Shown: positions 1 to 8,840, numbered from the stretch's first letter. The stretch: DNA of 64,000 nt from Leifsonia xyli subsp. xyli str. CTCB07 (GCF_000007665.1 NC_006087.1:434001-498000); one strand, 5' to 3'. Numbers and translations: made by a program. The notes: generated from the sequence alone by a model not told the origin.

Positions 1-186
1 ATCGAACGCTTCCACCGCACACTCGCCGACGGCTGGGCCTACGCCCGGTTCTATGGTTCAGAGGCCGAACGACGAGAAGCACTCCCCGGCTGGCCCCACT
101 TCTACAATCATCACCAGCACCACTCCGCCATCAGAGCCCCACCCATTAGCAGAATCGACAACAACCTCCCTGGACATCACACCTAG
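1..186 (+). CDS. IS481-family transposase, C-terminal part (5' end outside window)
   Basis: The reading frame is open from the first base and ends at TAG 184-186, giving the last 61 residues of a transposase. Visible motifs are IERFHRTL, ADGWAYARFY, ALPGWPHFYNHHQHHSAI and a C-terminal SRIDNNLPGHHT. This order is typical of the end of the IS481-family DDE integrase core, where the last catalytic Glu lies in the N(E)RFHRT helix; here it is E2. The family cuts and pastes or copies an insertion sequence through a DDE transposase. Whether the upstream part is intact cannot be seen. No clear terminal inverted repeat follows the stop codon. Confidence 0.85.
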   Translation: MERFHRTLADGWAYARFYGSEAERREALPGWPHFYNHHQHHSAIRAPPISRIDNNLPGHHT

Positions 187-623
187 GGGGAAACACCCTT
201 CATTTCCGCAGCCAGCGGTGGGTATTGCGCTCCCCCGCCGCTTGTTTCTGGCGAAGTGTGAAGCGGCATCGGTTTCTGTCTCTGCCGCCGTGGTGCTGAT
301 CTCCGTAGACGGTGGCTACTCCTGGGCGCGCTACGACGGACGAAAGGGCGCCACCTGCTACAACCTCGGCACTCAGCGTAACCGCAACACGAACTGGATG
401 GTCAGAGCCGCCTAGGTGTACCGGGCCAGTACGTTGGTGATCGGCCGATAGGGAGAAGGCCTCCATTCTGAGTGGTGTGTACGTCACTCTCGAGGGAGGC
501 CTTCTCTTGGCTCACCGCAATGAACGGCTCATCACCCGCCCAACGCGTTCACAACCTCACGAGGAAGAACAGCCAAGCGATGGTTAGAGAGGGAAGGGGT
601 CGGTGAGTTTCTTGGGTTCTAGC
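187..623. other. Gene-poor stretch of insertion-sequence debris
   Basis: No convincing gene lies between the IS481 end and the IS30 left inverted repeat. A TTG at 507 with a GGAGG seven bases upstream opens the peptide MAHRNERL, which resembles the first residues of IS481-family transposases, but the similarity ends after about eight codons. A strong inverted repeat sits just before it (453-506). I read the stretch as remnants of insertion sequences joined by deletions; that reading is an inference. Confidence 0.45.
453..506. repeat. 12-bp perfect inverted repeat (hairpin)
   Basis: GAGAAGGCCTCC at 453-464 pairs perfectly with GGAGGCCTTCTC at 495-506. The 30-base loop contains a second small inverted repeat, GAGTG with CACTC, which would extend the fold. 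It may be a terminator or the end of a lost insertion sequence; the right arm runs directly into a TTG start-like codon. Confidence 0.6.
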
Positions 624-2098
624 GGTTGTTGCAACATCTGGAGTTTCTAGGAGTTGCAAGGACCGTGTCCCGTTTAAGGCGCAGTGCGGGGAAGAGGAAG
701 TACACCCAGGCGGAGCGTGAAGCCTTCTTCGTCATTTTCAAGGAGTCCAGGAGTACGACGATCGCGGCGAGGGAGCTAGGGTTCAACCCCGCGACGTGCG
801 CGCAATGGGTTCGCAAGGCGGGCCTGGCTAGTCACGGCTACACCGGCGGCGGCATGAGCGCGCACCCATGCAAGGACGAGTACCTGGAGCTGCGGAGCAG
901 CGGGCTCTCGCGCCGCGAAGCGGTGGGACGAGTCGGAATCAGCCCGAACACGGGATACCTCTGGGACAGTCGAACGGGCGACGCATTTATCCAGATGGTC
1001 GCGTGGTCGATTACAAAGACAGGGTGCCTGTCGTTGTTGATCCTGTTCAGCGGGCGTCGATGCGTTCGCTCGAAGCCGCACTCCACCCACGATTCCTCTC
1101 CCTGCAGGAGCGTGAGCTGATCCGGGACCTGACCAGGGCCGGCCTTTCGTTGTGTCGGGTCGCGGCCAAGCTTGGTCGCTCGGTGTCGACGATCAGTCGA
1201 GAGATTCGCCGGAATCAGCTTCCTGGAGAGGGCGGCTACCATCCATACGTGGCGCATCGGAAAGCGGCCAGCCGCCGACCGCGACCGAAAGCCACGAGGC
1301 TGGTCCGCAATCCGCAGCTGCGCAGTTACGTTCAACGGAAGCTGACGCTACGTTGGTCGCCGGAGCAGATCAGCCGGTCGCTGATCCGCGAGTTCCCCGG
1401 CGATGCGGAGATGCGCGTGGCGCACGAGACGATCTATCAAGCCTTCTACGTGCAGGGCCGTGGACAACTCCGCCGCGAGCTCACGATGGTGCTGCGGACC
1501 GGCCGGGCCAAGCGGAAACCGCATCGTTCTGGCGCCGCTCGCAGACATCGTTTCGCGGATCCGATGGTAATGATCTCCGACCGTCCCGCCGAAATCGAGG
1601 ACCGCGCCGTTCCCGGACATTGGGAAGGCGACCTCATCATCGGCGGACACCGCAACAGCGCCATCGGCACCCTCGTGGAACGCTCCACCCGGTTCGTGAT
1701 GCTGATCCATCTCCCCATCGATCGCACCGCAGAATCCGTCCGGGACGGACTGATCAGCGCCGTCAAGACACTCCCACGCGAACTCCGTCGCTCGATCACC
1801 TGGGACCAGGGCTCGGAAATGGCAGCTCACAAGTCGTTCACGATAGCCACCGACATCCCGGTCTACTTCTGCGACCCCGCGAGTCCCTGGCAACGCGGCA
1901 GCAACGAGAACACCAACGGACTCCTTCGCCAATACTTCCCCAAGGGAAAGGGAACAGACCTCGCCCGATTCACCGCAACCGACCTGACGAACGTCGCCCA
2001 CGAGCTCAACACCCGCCCACGCAAAACGCTCGGCTGGGAAACCCCAGCCGAACGCCTCGCTAAACTACTCGCCAGCTAATCGTCGTGTTGCAACAACC
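624..2098 (+). mobile_element. IS30-family insertion sequence, about 1.48 kb
   Basis: The element is bounded by 13-bp perfect inverted repeats: GGTTGTTGCAACA at 624-636 and its reverse complement at 2086-2098. Each arm contains the palindrome TGTTGCAACA. One transposase gene fills almost the whole length, in two frames. The bases just outside (AGC on the left, ACT on the right) do not form a clear target duplication, so either the true ends are a base or two different or the copy has been rearranged. The left repeat overlaps the probable start codon region of the transposase. Confidence 0.8.
626..2079 (+). pseudogene. IS30-family transposase, split by a -1 frameshift
   Basis: The first part, from TTG 626 (GTG 665 is an alternative), encodes helix-turn-helix segments ending in NTGYLWD. 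The rest, in the -1 frame, starts with QSNGRRIYPDG and continues through a second helix-turn-helix (AAKLGRSVSTISREIRRN) and the DDE core (HWEGDLIIGG, GTLVERSTRF, WDQGSEMA, SPWQRGSNENTNGLLRQYFPKG), typical of IS30. Reading base 967 twice joins the parts exactly as LWD-QSNGRR. The simplest explanation is a one-base deletion of a C at 967. Programmed -1 slippage is possible, but no canonical slippery heptamer is present (the site reads CTGGGACAG). The stop is TAA at 2077-2079. Confidence 0.8.
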
Positions 2099-2296
2099 AC
2101 TGAATCCGCCCACCCGTCCCTTATTTCCCGCTTCGATTCATGGAGGGAAGTCTCCGATCTATTGAATCCAGTTCTTAGCCGCTGGAGATGGCCGGGCCCG
2201 CTCATCGCCGCAGGAGCCACTCTGCGGATCCCGCCCATCGGCAGAAGCGGCAACAGCTCCGAACATCGCGGCTGGGCGGGCGGCTTGCGCGCTCGC

Positions 2297-2302
2297 TAGG
2301 CT
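2297..2302 (+). promoter_or_regulatory. -10 box TAGGCT for a leaderless transcript
   Basis: TAGGCT lies seven bases before the ATG at 2310, the spacing expected if the transcript begins at the start codon. No clear Shine-Dalgarno fits, and no good -35 box is visible. Confidence 0.5.
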
Positions 2303-2309
2303 GGGCGGC

Positions 2310-2738
2310 ATGGAAACGCTCTTCGCTGTGCTGCATGTCGTCTCCGCCGTCTTCATCGTCGGGCCGATGGCGATCCTCCCGATGACCGCCATGCGCGCCG
2401 TCCGGGCGGGGAACGCCGGGCAGGTCGAGGTGCTTGCGAAGTCCACGAACCTGATCGCGCTGCTGTCGGTGCTCGTCGTGTTCTTCGGGTTCGGCGTGAT
2501 GGGACTCGCCGACAAGAAGTACGATTTGAGCGTCACGACGCCGTGGATTCTGTGGTCGATCGTCCTGTATGCAGTCGCTCTGGCCCTCACCTTGTTCCTG
2601 GTCGTTCCGGCCATGCGCCGGGCCGCCGCAGCGATCCGCAGCGGTGAGCAGTCGGCGTACCCGGTGATCGCGGCAGGCTCGGGCGTCGCCAGCCTGCTGC
2701 TGGTGGCCGTCGTGGTGCTGATGGTCTGGAAGCCGTAG
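2310..2738 (+). CDS. DUF2269-like integral membrane protein
   Basis: A 142-residue protein with four hydrophobic segments: about 4-26 (starting LFAVLHVVSAVFIVGP), 50-68, 78-100 and 120-140. The short charged loops AMRAVRAGN and AMRRAAAAIRSGEQ separate them. Length and the N-terminal HVVSAVFIVGP pattern fit the DUF2269 family of small bacterial membrane proteins, whose function is unknown. It stands alone: upstream is IS30 debris and downstream the convergent riboflavin operon. The start follows a -10 box at leaderless spacing. I do not assign a specific role. Confidence 0.75.
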   Translation: METLFAVLHVVSAVFIVGPMAILPMTAMRAVRAGNAGQVEVLAKSTNLIALLSVLVVFFGFGVMGLADKKYDLSVTTPWILWSIVLYAVALALTLFLVVPAMRRAAAAIRSGEQSAYPVIAAGSGVASLLLVAVVVLMVWKP

Positions 2739-2850
2739 CCTCCCGGACTGCGAGCGAGGGGGCGTCCTGTAAGCCGTCGGGAGGGATGATGGCCTACCAC
2801 CGTGAGTAAGGCGCGTGGCGGCGGCTCCGGCATCCGGGTGAGCGCTGGGG

Positions 2851-3327
2851 CTAGCCTCGCAGCGCCCGCAAGGCCACCGCTGTCGCGAGAGCGGCGTGCG
2901 CCGCCTCCGCGCCCTTGTCCTCTGTGGACCCGGGGAGGCCCGCGCGGTCGAGGCCCTGGGCCTCGTCGTCCAGTGTGAGCACGCCGAAGCCCACGGGCTT
3001 GCCGGTGTTCAGCGCCACGCGGGTCAGGCCATCGGTCGCGGCGGCGGAGACGTACTCGAAATGCGGAGTCCCGCCGCGGATGATGACGCCGAGCGCTACG
3101 ACGGCGTCGGCTCCCGCCTCCAGTGCCGCTTTGCTGGCCACCGGGAGCTCGAAGCTCCCCGGGACACGGGCGATCGACCACGAGGCGCCGGCGGCTTCGA
3201 GCGTGCGCTCGGCTCCGGCGATCAGGCCGTTCGCAATCTCCTCGTGCCAGGCGCCGGCGACGATGACGACCCTCAGGCCGGTTCCGTCGATCCGCTCCGC
3301 CGCGCCTGGCGCTCCCGCTCCGCTCAT
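2851..3327 (-). CDS. ribH: 6,7-dimethyl-8-ribityllumazine synthase
   Basis: A 158-residue protein matching the length of RibH. It condenses 5-amino-6-ribitylaminouracil with 3,4-dihydroxy-2-butanone 4-phosphate, the penultimate step of riboflavin synthesis, in the cytoplasm as a large oligomer. Visible family motifs are the N-terminal [11 protein letters not shown], the substrate loop VPGSFELP (about 56-63), and [13 protein letters not shown] with the catalytic His at about 89. It is the last gene of the ribD-ribE-ribBA-ribH operon. Its ATG overlaps the ribBA stop in an ATGA, so translation is probably coupled. A GAGAGGA Shine-Dalgarno lies upstream. Confidence 0.96.
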   Translation of the reverse strand: MSGAGAPGAAERIDGTGLRVVIVAGAWHEEIANGLIAGAERTLEAAGASWSIARVPGSFELPVASKAALEAGADAVVALGVIIRGGTPHFEYVSAAATDGLTRVALNTGKPVGFGVLTLDDEAQGLDRAGLPGSTEDKGAEAAHAALATAVALRALRG

Positions 3328-4601
3328 TGTGTCGTCCTCTCTGCGGCGCTCGCCGTCTGGTAGATCTCTCCGATAGCGTGACCCATCCGGTCGCGCTTGG
3401 TCTCCAGGTAACCCTCGTTGAACGCCCCGACACCCACGACGAGCGCGACGCGCTCCTCGACCTCGATGCCGTGCTCTTCCAGCTGGCGCACCTTCTCCGG
3501 GTTGTTCGTCAGCAGCCGGACCGAGCGCATGCCGAGGTCTTGCAGGATGGCGGTGGCCGCCCCGTAGTCGCGCGCGTCGATCGGCAGCCCCAGCGCGAGG
3601 TTGGCGTCGAGGGTGTCCAGGCCGTCCTCCTGCAGTTTATAGGCGCGCAACTTGTTGATCAGGCCGATGCCGCGGCCCTCGTGGCCGCGCAGGTAGACGA
3701 CGACGCCGCCCTCGCGCTGGACGGTCTCGAGCGCGGCGTCCAGCTGCGGTCCGCACTCGCACTTGAGCGAGCCGAATGCCTCGCCGGTCAGGCACTCGGA
3801 GTGGACGCGCACCAGCGTGCCGGTCGGGTCCGGGGAGCCTGCGACGATGGCGACATGGTCCGCGCCGGTCATCCGGTCGCGGTAGGCGCGCATCCGGAAC
3901 GGACCGTTCGGCGTCGGGACGGTCGTCTCCACCTCGAAGATCACGCGCGACGACTCGGGGACGGGCGTCGGAGACTCGAGTCGCCGATCGCAGTGGAACT
4001 CCTGTAGGTAAGCGATCAACGCCTCGATGGTGATGACGAGGATGCCTTCGCGCTCGCCGAGTTCGATGAGGCCGGGCAGGCGCATCATCTCGCCGTCGCC
4101 GGACACGATCTCCGCGATGGCGCCGACGGGCGTCATACCCGCCAGTTTGAGCAGGTCGACAGTGGCCTCGGTGTGGCCGTCGCGCTCGCGCACGCCACCC
4201 TCCGCCGCGCGCAGCGGCAGGATGTGCCCCGGGCGGTGCAGACTGCTCGGGGTCGAATCCAGGCCGGCGAGCACGCGGAGCGTGTGCGCGCGGTCGCCGG
4301 CGCTGATGCCCGTGGAGAGGCGGTCGGCGGCGTCGACGCTCACCGTGTAGTTGGTTCCGCGGGTGTCCTCGTTGGTCGCCACCATGACGGGCAGCTCCAG
4401 GCGGTCGGCGATCTCGTTCGTCATCGGGGCGCAGAGGAAGCCGGAGGAGTTCTTGACGGTCCAGGCGATCCACTCCTGGCTGGCGAGCTCGGCGGCCAGG
4501 ACGACATCTCCCTCGTTCTCGCGGCTCTCGTTGTCCACGACGATGATCGGCCGACCGGCGCGCAGCTCGGCGAGGGCCTCCGGAATGGTGGCGAGGCTCA
4601 T
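3324..4601 (-). CDS. ribBA: Bifunctional 3,4-dihydroxy-2-butanone-4-phosphate synthase / GTP cyclohydrolase II
   Basis: A 425-residue fusion giving two branch-point enzymes of riboflavin synthesis. The N-terminal half (about 1-205) makes the butanone phosphate from ribulose 5-phosphate; motifs include SRENEGDVV and [15 protein letters not shown]. The C-terminal half (about 210-400) opens the GTP imidazole ring; it shows the zinc-binding cysteines of [17 protein letters not shown], the [10 protein letters not shown] loop and [16 protein letters not shown]. Both domains look complete. It overlaps ribE upstream and ribH downstream by four bases each, which implies tight translational coupling. 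Confidence 0.97.
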   Translation of the reverse strand: MSLATIPEALAELRAGRPIIVVDNESRENEGDVVLAAELASQEWIAWTVKNSSGFLCAPMTNEIADRLELPVMVATNEDTRGTNYTVSVDAADRLSTGISAGDRAHTLRVLAGLDSTPSSLHRPGHILPLRAAEGGVRERDGHTEATVDLLKLAGMTPVGAIAEIVSGDGEMMRLPGLIELGEREGILVITIEALIAYLQEFHCDRRLESPTPVPESSRVIFEVETTVPTPNGPFRMRAYRDRMTGADHVAIVAGSPDPTGTLVRVHSECLTGEAFGSLKCECGPQLDAALETVQREGGVVVYLRGHEGRGIGLINKLRAYKLQEDGLDTLDANLALGLPIDARDYGAATAILQDLGMRSVRLLTNNPEKVRQLEEHGIEVEERVALVVGVGAFNEGYLETKRDRMGHAIGEIYQTASAAERTTQ

Positions 4602-5221
4602 GACGCACTCCGTTCTGTCGGTGCCAGCGCGAGCATCTGCTCGACGTGCCTGGCCAGGATGTCGGTCTCGATGTTCACGCGATCGCCCGGCACACGCTCG
4701 CCCAGGGTGGTGGCGGTGAGGGTCTCCGGGATCAGGGACACCTCGAACCAGGAATCGTCGCGGTCGCCGCCGACGGCGCTGACCGTGAGGGAGACGCCGT
4801 CGATCGCGATGGATCCCTTTCGCGCGACGAGCGAGGCGATCCCGGGGTCCAGGCTGAGCCGGACGACGCGCCAGGCGCTGCCCTCCTCCGCGGAGAGGAC
4901 GGTCGCGGTGCCGTCGATGTGGCCCTGCACGATGTGCCCCCCGAGGCGGTCGCCGACGCGCGCGGCGCGCTCGAGGTTCACGCGGCGGCCGGGGGCGACA
5001 TCGCCGAGCGTGCTCATCGCGAGGGTCTCGGCCATGACGTCGGCGGTGAAGCCGTCCGCGTCCCAGCCGATCACGGTCAGGCAGACGCCGCTCACCGAGA
5101 TGGAGTCGCCGTGGTTCGCGTCGCTCACCGCGAGTGGACCGCGCACGGTGATCCTGGCCGCATCGGTGGTCCGGTCGACGGCGGCGATCTCGCCGAGCTC
5201 TTCGATGATTCCGGTGAACAT
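4598..5221 (-). CDS. ribE: Riboflavin synthase alpha chain
   Basis: A 207-residue protein that dismutates two lumazines to riboflavin. The start is set by the family N-terminus MFTGIIEELG. The typical internal duplication of two lumazine-binding barrels is visible: FTGIIEELG with NHGDSISVSGVCLTV in the first half, and GGHIVQGHIDGTATV with KGSIAIDGVSLTV in the second. It starts one base after the ribD stop and overlaps ribBA by four bases. The name ribC is also used for this gene in some genera. Confidence 0.95.
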   Translation of the reverse strand: MFTGIIEELGEIAAVDRTTDAARITVRGPLAVSDANHGDSISVSGVCLTVIGWDADGFTADVMAETLAMSTLGDVAPGRRVNLERAARVGDRLGGHIVQGHIDGTATVLSAEEGSAWRVVRLSLDPGIASLVARKGSIAIDGVSLTVSAVGGDRDDSWFEVSLIPETLTATTLGERVPGDRVNIETDILARHVEQMLALAPTERSAS

Positions 5222-5222
5222 G

Positions 5223-6248
5223 TCAGCCTTCCTGGTCGGGGGCCGGGACCGGGACGGCCCGGAGGTGGAGGTCGCCGCCGAGTCGCTCGACGTTGAGGAG
5301 GCGAAGCCTGCGCTGTTCGCCGATGGTTGTGACGCCGATGTCGCCGAGGGCGAGCTGCGGTCCGCCGAGGAGGGACGGGGCCAGGTAGATCGCGTACTCG
5401 TCCACGAGTCCCGCGGCGACGAAGGCCCCCGAGAGGGTCGGGCCGCCTTCGACGTACACACGGCGGAACCCGCGCTGGTGGAGGTCGGCGACGACCTCCA
5501 CCAGATCGTGTGTCTTCTCGACGATCACGGGCTGCGGGTGCCGGAAGACCGCCGCATCCCCGGGTACCGCGCGCGTGCCGACCACGACCGGCGTCGGCTG
5601 CCTCGGCAGCAGCTCGCCGGCATCCCCGCGAGCGGTCAGGCTGGGGTCGTCGGCGAGCACCGTTCCGGTTCCCACGACGATGGCGTCGGACGCCTCGCGC
5701 TGTTCGTGGACCCGCTGGCGAGCGGCCGTGCCGGTGATCCATCGCGAGGTGCCGTCTGCGGCGGCTGTGCGGCCGTCCAGACTGCTCGCCCACTTCACGG
5801 TGATGTGCGGGCGGCCCAGGCGGGCGACGGTCAGCCAGTCGTCCAGAAACTCTTCGATCTCGGCCGCGAGCACCCCGCCGGTCACCTCGACGCCGCCCTG
5901 GCGCAGCCGTTCGGCGCCCCCGCGGGAGCGCTCGCCGGGATCGGCGATGCCGTAGACGACGCGGGCGACGCCGGCGTCCAGCAGCGCCTCCGAGCACGGA
6001 CCGGTGCGGCCCCAGTGGTTGCAGGGTTCGAGTGTGACGACGGCGGTCGTCCCGCGGGCGCCGCCCTCGGGCAGCTTGCCGAGCGCGTCCGCTTCGGCGT
6101 GCGGGGTGCCGGCGCCGCGGTGGAAGCCCTTGGCGATCGTGCGGCCATCGGCGTCGAGGAGCACGCAGCCCACGCGCGGGTTCACCCCTGCCGCCGGGCC
6201 GTTGGCGGCCAGCCGCAACGCTGCCCGCATCGGGTCTTCCCACGTCAT
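5223..6248 (-). CDS. ribD: Bifunctional diaminohydroxyphosphoribosylaminopyrimidine deaminase / 5-amino-6-(5-phosphoribosylamino)uracil reductase
   Basis: A 341-residue two-domain enzyme for the deamination and reduction steps that follow GTP cyclohydrolase II. The deaminase domain (about 1-145) has the zinc ligands in TPHAEADAL (about 48-56) and PCNHWGRTGPC (about 75-85). The reductase domain follows, with PHITVKWASSLDGRTAAADG and VYVEGGPTLSGAF. ATG at 6248 is chosen because MTWEDPMRAALRLA matches the family N-terminus. It is the first gene of the operon and lies about 90 bases downstream of an FMN riboswitch, so the operon should be repressed by FMN. Confidence 0.95.
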   Translation of the reverse strand: MTWEDPMRAALRLAANGPAAGVNPRVGCVLLDADGRTIAKGFHRGAGTPHAEADALGKLPEGGARGTTAVVTLEPCNHWGRTGPCSEALLDAGVARVVYGIADPGERSRGGAERLRQGGVEVTGGVLAAEIEEFLDDWLTVARLGRPHITVKWASSLDGRTAAADGTSRWITGTAARQRVHEQREASDAIVVGTGTVLADDPSLTARGDAGELLPRQPTPVVVGTRAVPGDAAVFRHPQPVIVEKTHDLVEVVADLHQRGFRRVYVEGGPTLSGAFVAAGLVDEYAIYLAPSLLGGPQLALGDIGVTTIGEQRRLRLLNVERLGGDLHLRAVPVPAPDQEG

Positions 6249-6340
6249 CGCGATGCCGTCCTGTCTCTTGAGACGTCTTCCGGGGAGGGGGTCGCGACGG
6301 TTCGCTGCGCGGGCGGCCGACACCGGCCGCCGACGTGCGC

Positions 6341-6482
6341 CTCCCATCCGGACTGAGCGCCAGGGCGGAACCTGGACGCATTACCGTCGGCACCGGAATT
6401 CCACCGGTTCAGCAGCGGGCTCTCACCCTCCGCTCGCGGACTGTCACCGCCGGTTCGGACTCTCACCGACCCCGGAGCACGT
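6341..6482 (-). promoter_or_regulatory. FMN riboswitch (RFN element) for the riboflavin operon
   Basis: Read on the minus strand, the segment begins GTGCTCCGGGGTCGGTGA and continues with CCGAACCGGCGGTGA, CAGTCCGCGAGC and CCGGTGGAATTCCGGTGCCG, then ends CGCTCAGTCCGGATGGGAG. These conserved blocks, in this order, are characteristic of the RFN aptamer. Its 3' arm lies about 90 bases before the ribD start. In high-GC actinobacteria the switch usually acts on translation or by an attenuator; no obvious U-tract terminator is visible here. Confidence 0.95.
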
Positions 6483-6588
6483 ATTTTCTATGCCGAGTCT
6501 AGCTAACGCACCCGTAGGCATTTTCTATTCCCGCTTAATCTGACCGGGCGCACCCGTAAGCCTCTTCTCCACAAGCAGATAAAAACGT

Positions 6589-8225
6589 ATGTTTTATGTT
6601 TGTGATTTTCTTAAAAATATATTCGGTATCCGAGCAGTTGCAGGGGGAGGTGGGGCGCTGCTCGGCGCCGCGCTCCTGCTCGGCGCCGCCCCCATCCCGG
6701 ATCCCGCTCCCGCACCCGTGCAGGCCCGTACGATCGCGGGCTCGCCCGATGACCTGTCCTCCAAAGTGTGTACCGGCACGGCCGCGACGCACACGCAGAT
6801 CGAGACCCCGGACGGCGTGGTTCCGACGGTGTACGCTCTCGCCGGGGACACTCTCGATTTCTACGGCGAGACGAAAGCCTGCCAGAACGTGATCACGCCC
6901 GCCGACGCGCTGGAGTGGGGTTTCACCGCCTCCGAAATCGCCTGGACTCTGCGGCCGGCGGTCGGCGCCGCGCAGCCCCTGGGCGCGGGCACGGTCCTCA
7001 AAGAGGGGAGAGACACCGTCCCCAACCACCAGCCTGGTGAGCCGCACGCTGACGACGGGGGACGACAACGCGCGACTGTCCTTCGGCATCCCGGTTCCGG
7101 TGGAGTCGCCCAATGGCATGGATTTCTCGGGGACGGTGACCACGGTGATCCTGCGCGTGGTCGACCCCGGCCTCGAACTGGTCAAGGAGGTCTGCGTCGC
7201 CGGCAGTGAAGCCGCGTGCGATGTCGCTGACGATGCCGTGTGGTCGTCGCGGGCCGTGGTCGACTCCGGCGCCGATGCGTTCTGGCGGCTCACAGCCACC
7301 AACACCGGCAACATCGCCCTGAACGGCGTGCGCGTCGCGGCCGATGTGCTAACCGACGGTGCCGCCGCGGACAACACCTGCGTCGGAGCGGCGATCGCCG
7401 CGACGCTGCTCCCGGGCTCCAGTGCTGCGATCCGCTGCACGACCTCCTCGCTCATCGGGGACCGGCCGGTGAACCACGCCAAGCTGACGAGTTCGTTCAC
7501 CGACCCCGATCCACGGTAGCGGCTCATCGAGCGCTACGGCAGCGGCGGGGTCGAGTCGAATGTCTCGCAGGCCGATGTGCTCATCCCGGCTCCCGCTCTC
7601 GCGTTCAGCAAACAGGTCTGTGAGACCGGCGCCGGTTGCGACCTGGCCGATGACGCGCAGTGGGTCGACCACGCGACCCTGCCGCTCGGCGTCGAGGCGC
7701 AGTGGCGGCTGACGGCGACGAACACGGGCAATGTGCCGATTGCGGACGTCGTGGTGTCCCTCGAAGAGCTCAGCGGCGGGATGACCGGCACGAGCGCCGA
7801 GTGCTCGGCTCTCGCCTTCGGAACACTCGCCGTGGGACAGTCGGTGTCGGCCGAGTGTGCGACCACCGGGATCGCGGACACGTCCCAGGACACCGTGAAC
7901 ACGGCGGCCGTCACGGGGCAGCCGCTGGATGACGACGGCCAGCCGCTCGGGAGCGCGATCGACTCCGAGCGAGCGAGCGAGCGCGTCTGTCGCGATCTCC
8001 GCGTTCATCCAGGCGCCGATCGTCACGCCGAACAGCCCGGACGCCGCAGGCGCCCCGGGTTCCGCAGACGGCCCGGCCGCCTCGCTCGCCGCGAACGCTC
8101 GCGGTGCGCGCGACCTCGCCCAGAAGGGCCTCGACATCGGACTGCTTTCCGCGGCGACGCTGGCCATCCTCGCGGTGGGCGGGTCGCTCCTCGCGCTGTT
8201 CCGGAAGCGTCGCGTCCGCGTCTGA
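6589..8225 (+). pseudogene. Secreted or wall-anchored repeat protein (DUF11/DUF7507-like), broken
   Basis: Three reading frames together describe one surface protein. From ATG 6589: a signal-peptide-like segment (AVAGGGGALLGAALLLGAAP, then PDPAPAPVQA). Near 7020 the frame shifts to one with two related domains of about 110 residues. They share KEVC/KQVC, CD(V/L)ADDA(V/Q)W and WRLTATNTGN. TAG at 7517-7519 interrupts the linker between them. At 7967-7982 a (GAGC)4 repeat shifts the frame again. The last frame gives a proline/alanine-rich stretch, a C-terminal hydrophobic helix (LLSAATLAILAVGGSLLALF) and a KRRVRV tail, as in wall- or membrane-anchored proteins. No clear LPXTG is visible. It is unlikely to make a full product. 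Function unknown. Confidence 0.8.
7967..7982 (+). repeat. Tetranucleotide repeat (GAGC)4 in the surface-protein pseudogene
   Basis: Four perfect GAGC units lie between the second repeat domain and the C-terminal anchor. With four units the frame leaves the anchor region. With three units it would read IDSERASASVAISAF directly into the anchor. Slipped-strand mispairing is therefore enough to make or cure this shift. Confidence 0.85.
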
Positions 8226-8352
8226 CCCCGCGCTCCGAAAGGGCGGCCCGGTGCCGTCTGGTCGTCCAGCGACCAGCGCCCGGGCCGTTCCTTCGTTCAC
8301 GACCAGGTCCGTGAGGAGGTCCGCGGCCAGCGCACCGCGCAGGCTGTTCACC

Positions 8353-8780
8353 GTCGACGCATCAGGACCGTGGACCGATCTCACCAATGGTGCGCTGGAT
8401 CGGGCCACCCGGTACATGGGGGCGCCAGGGGGTCGCATATCGTGCTCGACCCCCCCCAACTCATGGCGGCCTGCCAGGGTCGTGAGATCTCTTCGAGAAC
8501 GACGACGGCCGAATCGTCCTCATTGAGCCGCCGAAGGGCCGTGCGATGGTCGGCGTCACCGCACCTGTCGGAGGTCTTTCTTCGCCGCACCAGCCTCGCG
8601 TTCACCGGCGCTGTCAGTGTCCCGCTCGTGCGCGAAATCGCGGAAATCGCGGAAAATGCCCTCGGATGCTCGCCAAAGCGGCGCACAGAGGAGGAAGATA
8701 CTTTCCAATCGGAACTAGCCGACGCTCACCGGGTGCGTCTCGCGTCAGGGGACGGCGGCGAGGCCGTGGCGTTTCGATAA
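8353..8780 (+). pseudogene. glpD: Glycerol-3-phosphate dehydrogenase fossil
   Basis: Pieces of aerobic GlpD are recognisable in three frames. VDASGPWTDLTN and GALDRATRYMG lie from 8353. GSHIVLDPPQLMAACQGREI follows one frame over. LFENDDGRIVLI and GRAMVGVT lie in a third frame up to about 8575. After a jump with no central sequence comes the C-terminal LRRTSLAFTG, VREIAEIAENALG and ELADAHRV, ending at TAA 8778-8780. The N-terminal FAD-binding half and a central block are missing. It sits directly upstream of glpF and glpK, where an intact glpD is expected, so it is a decayed member of the glycerol operon. Assignment rests on motif memory. Confidence 0.8.
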
Positions 8781-8840
8781 CAAGAGCCACCTCTCATTGC
8801 GTATCTCGGGTGCGAGTCAACTGAACAACTGGAGGTCAAC

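Noticed and set aside
200..415. Short reading frame with a hydrophobic stretch (ALPRRLFLAKCEAASVSVSA) and a YSWARYDGRKG tail, like a small secreted peptide
   Set aside because: No ribosome-binding site or convincing family match; it begins inside IS481 sequence and lies among insertion-sequence debris.
2159..3433. Long minus-strand frame of 424 codons across DUF2269 and ribH
   Set aside because: Arginine-rich shadow of the true ribH and of the opposite-strand gene; no domain, and the codon pattern is that of the complementary frame.
4173..6356. Plus-strand frame of 727 codons opposite ribBA, ribE and ribD
   Set aside because: Antisense shadow of three recognised enzymes; long open antisense frames are expected at this GC content.
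8227..8352. Continuation of the glpD fossil upstream of VDASGPWTD
   Set aside because: None of the six frames gives recognisable GlpD sequence, so I did not extend the pseudogene left.
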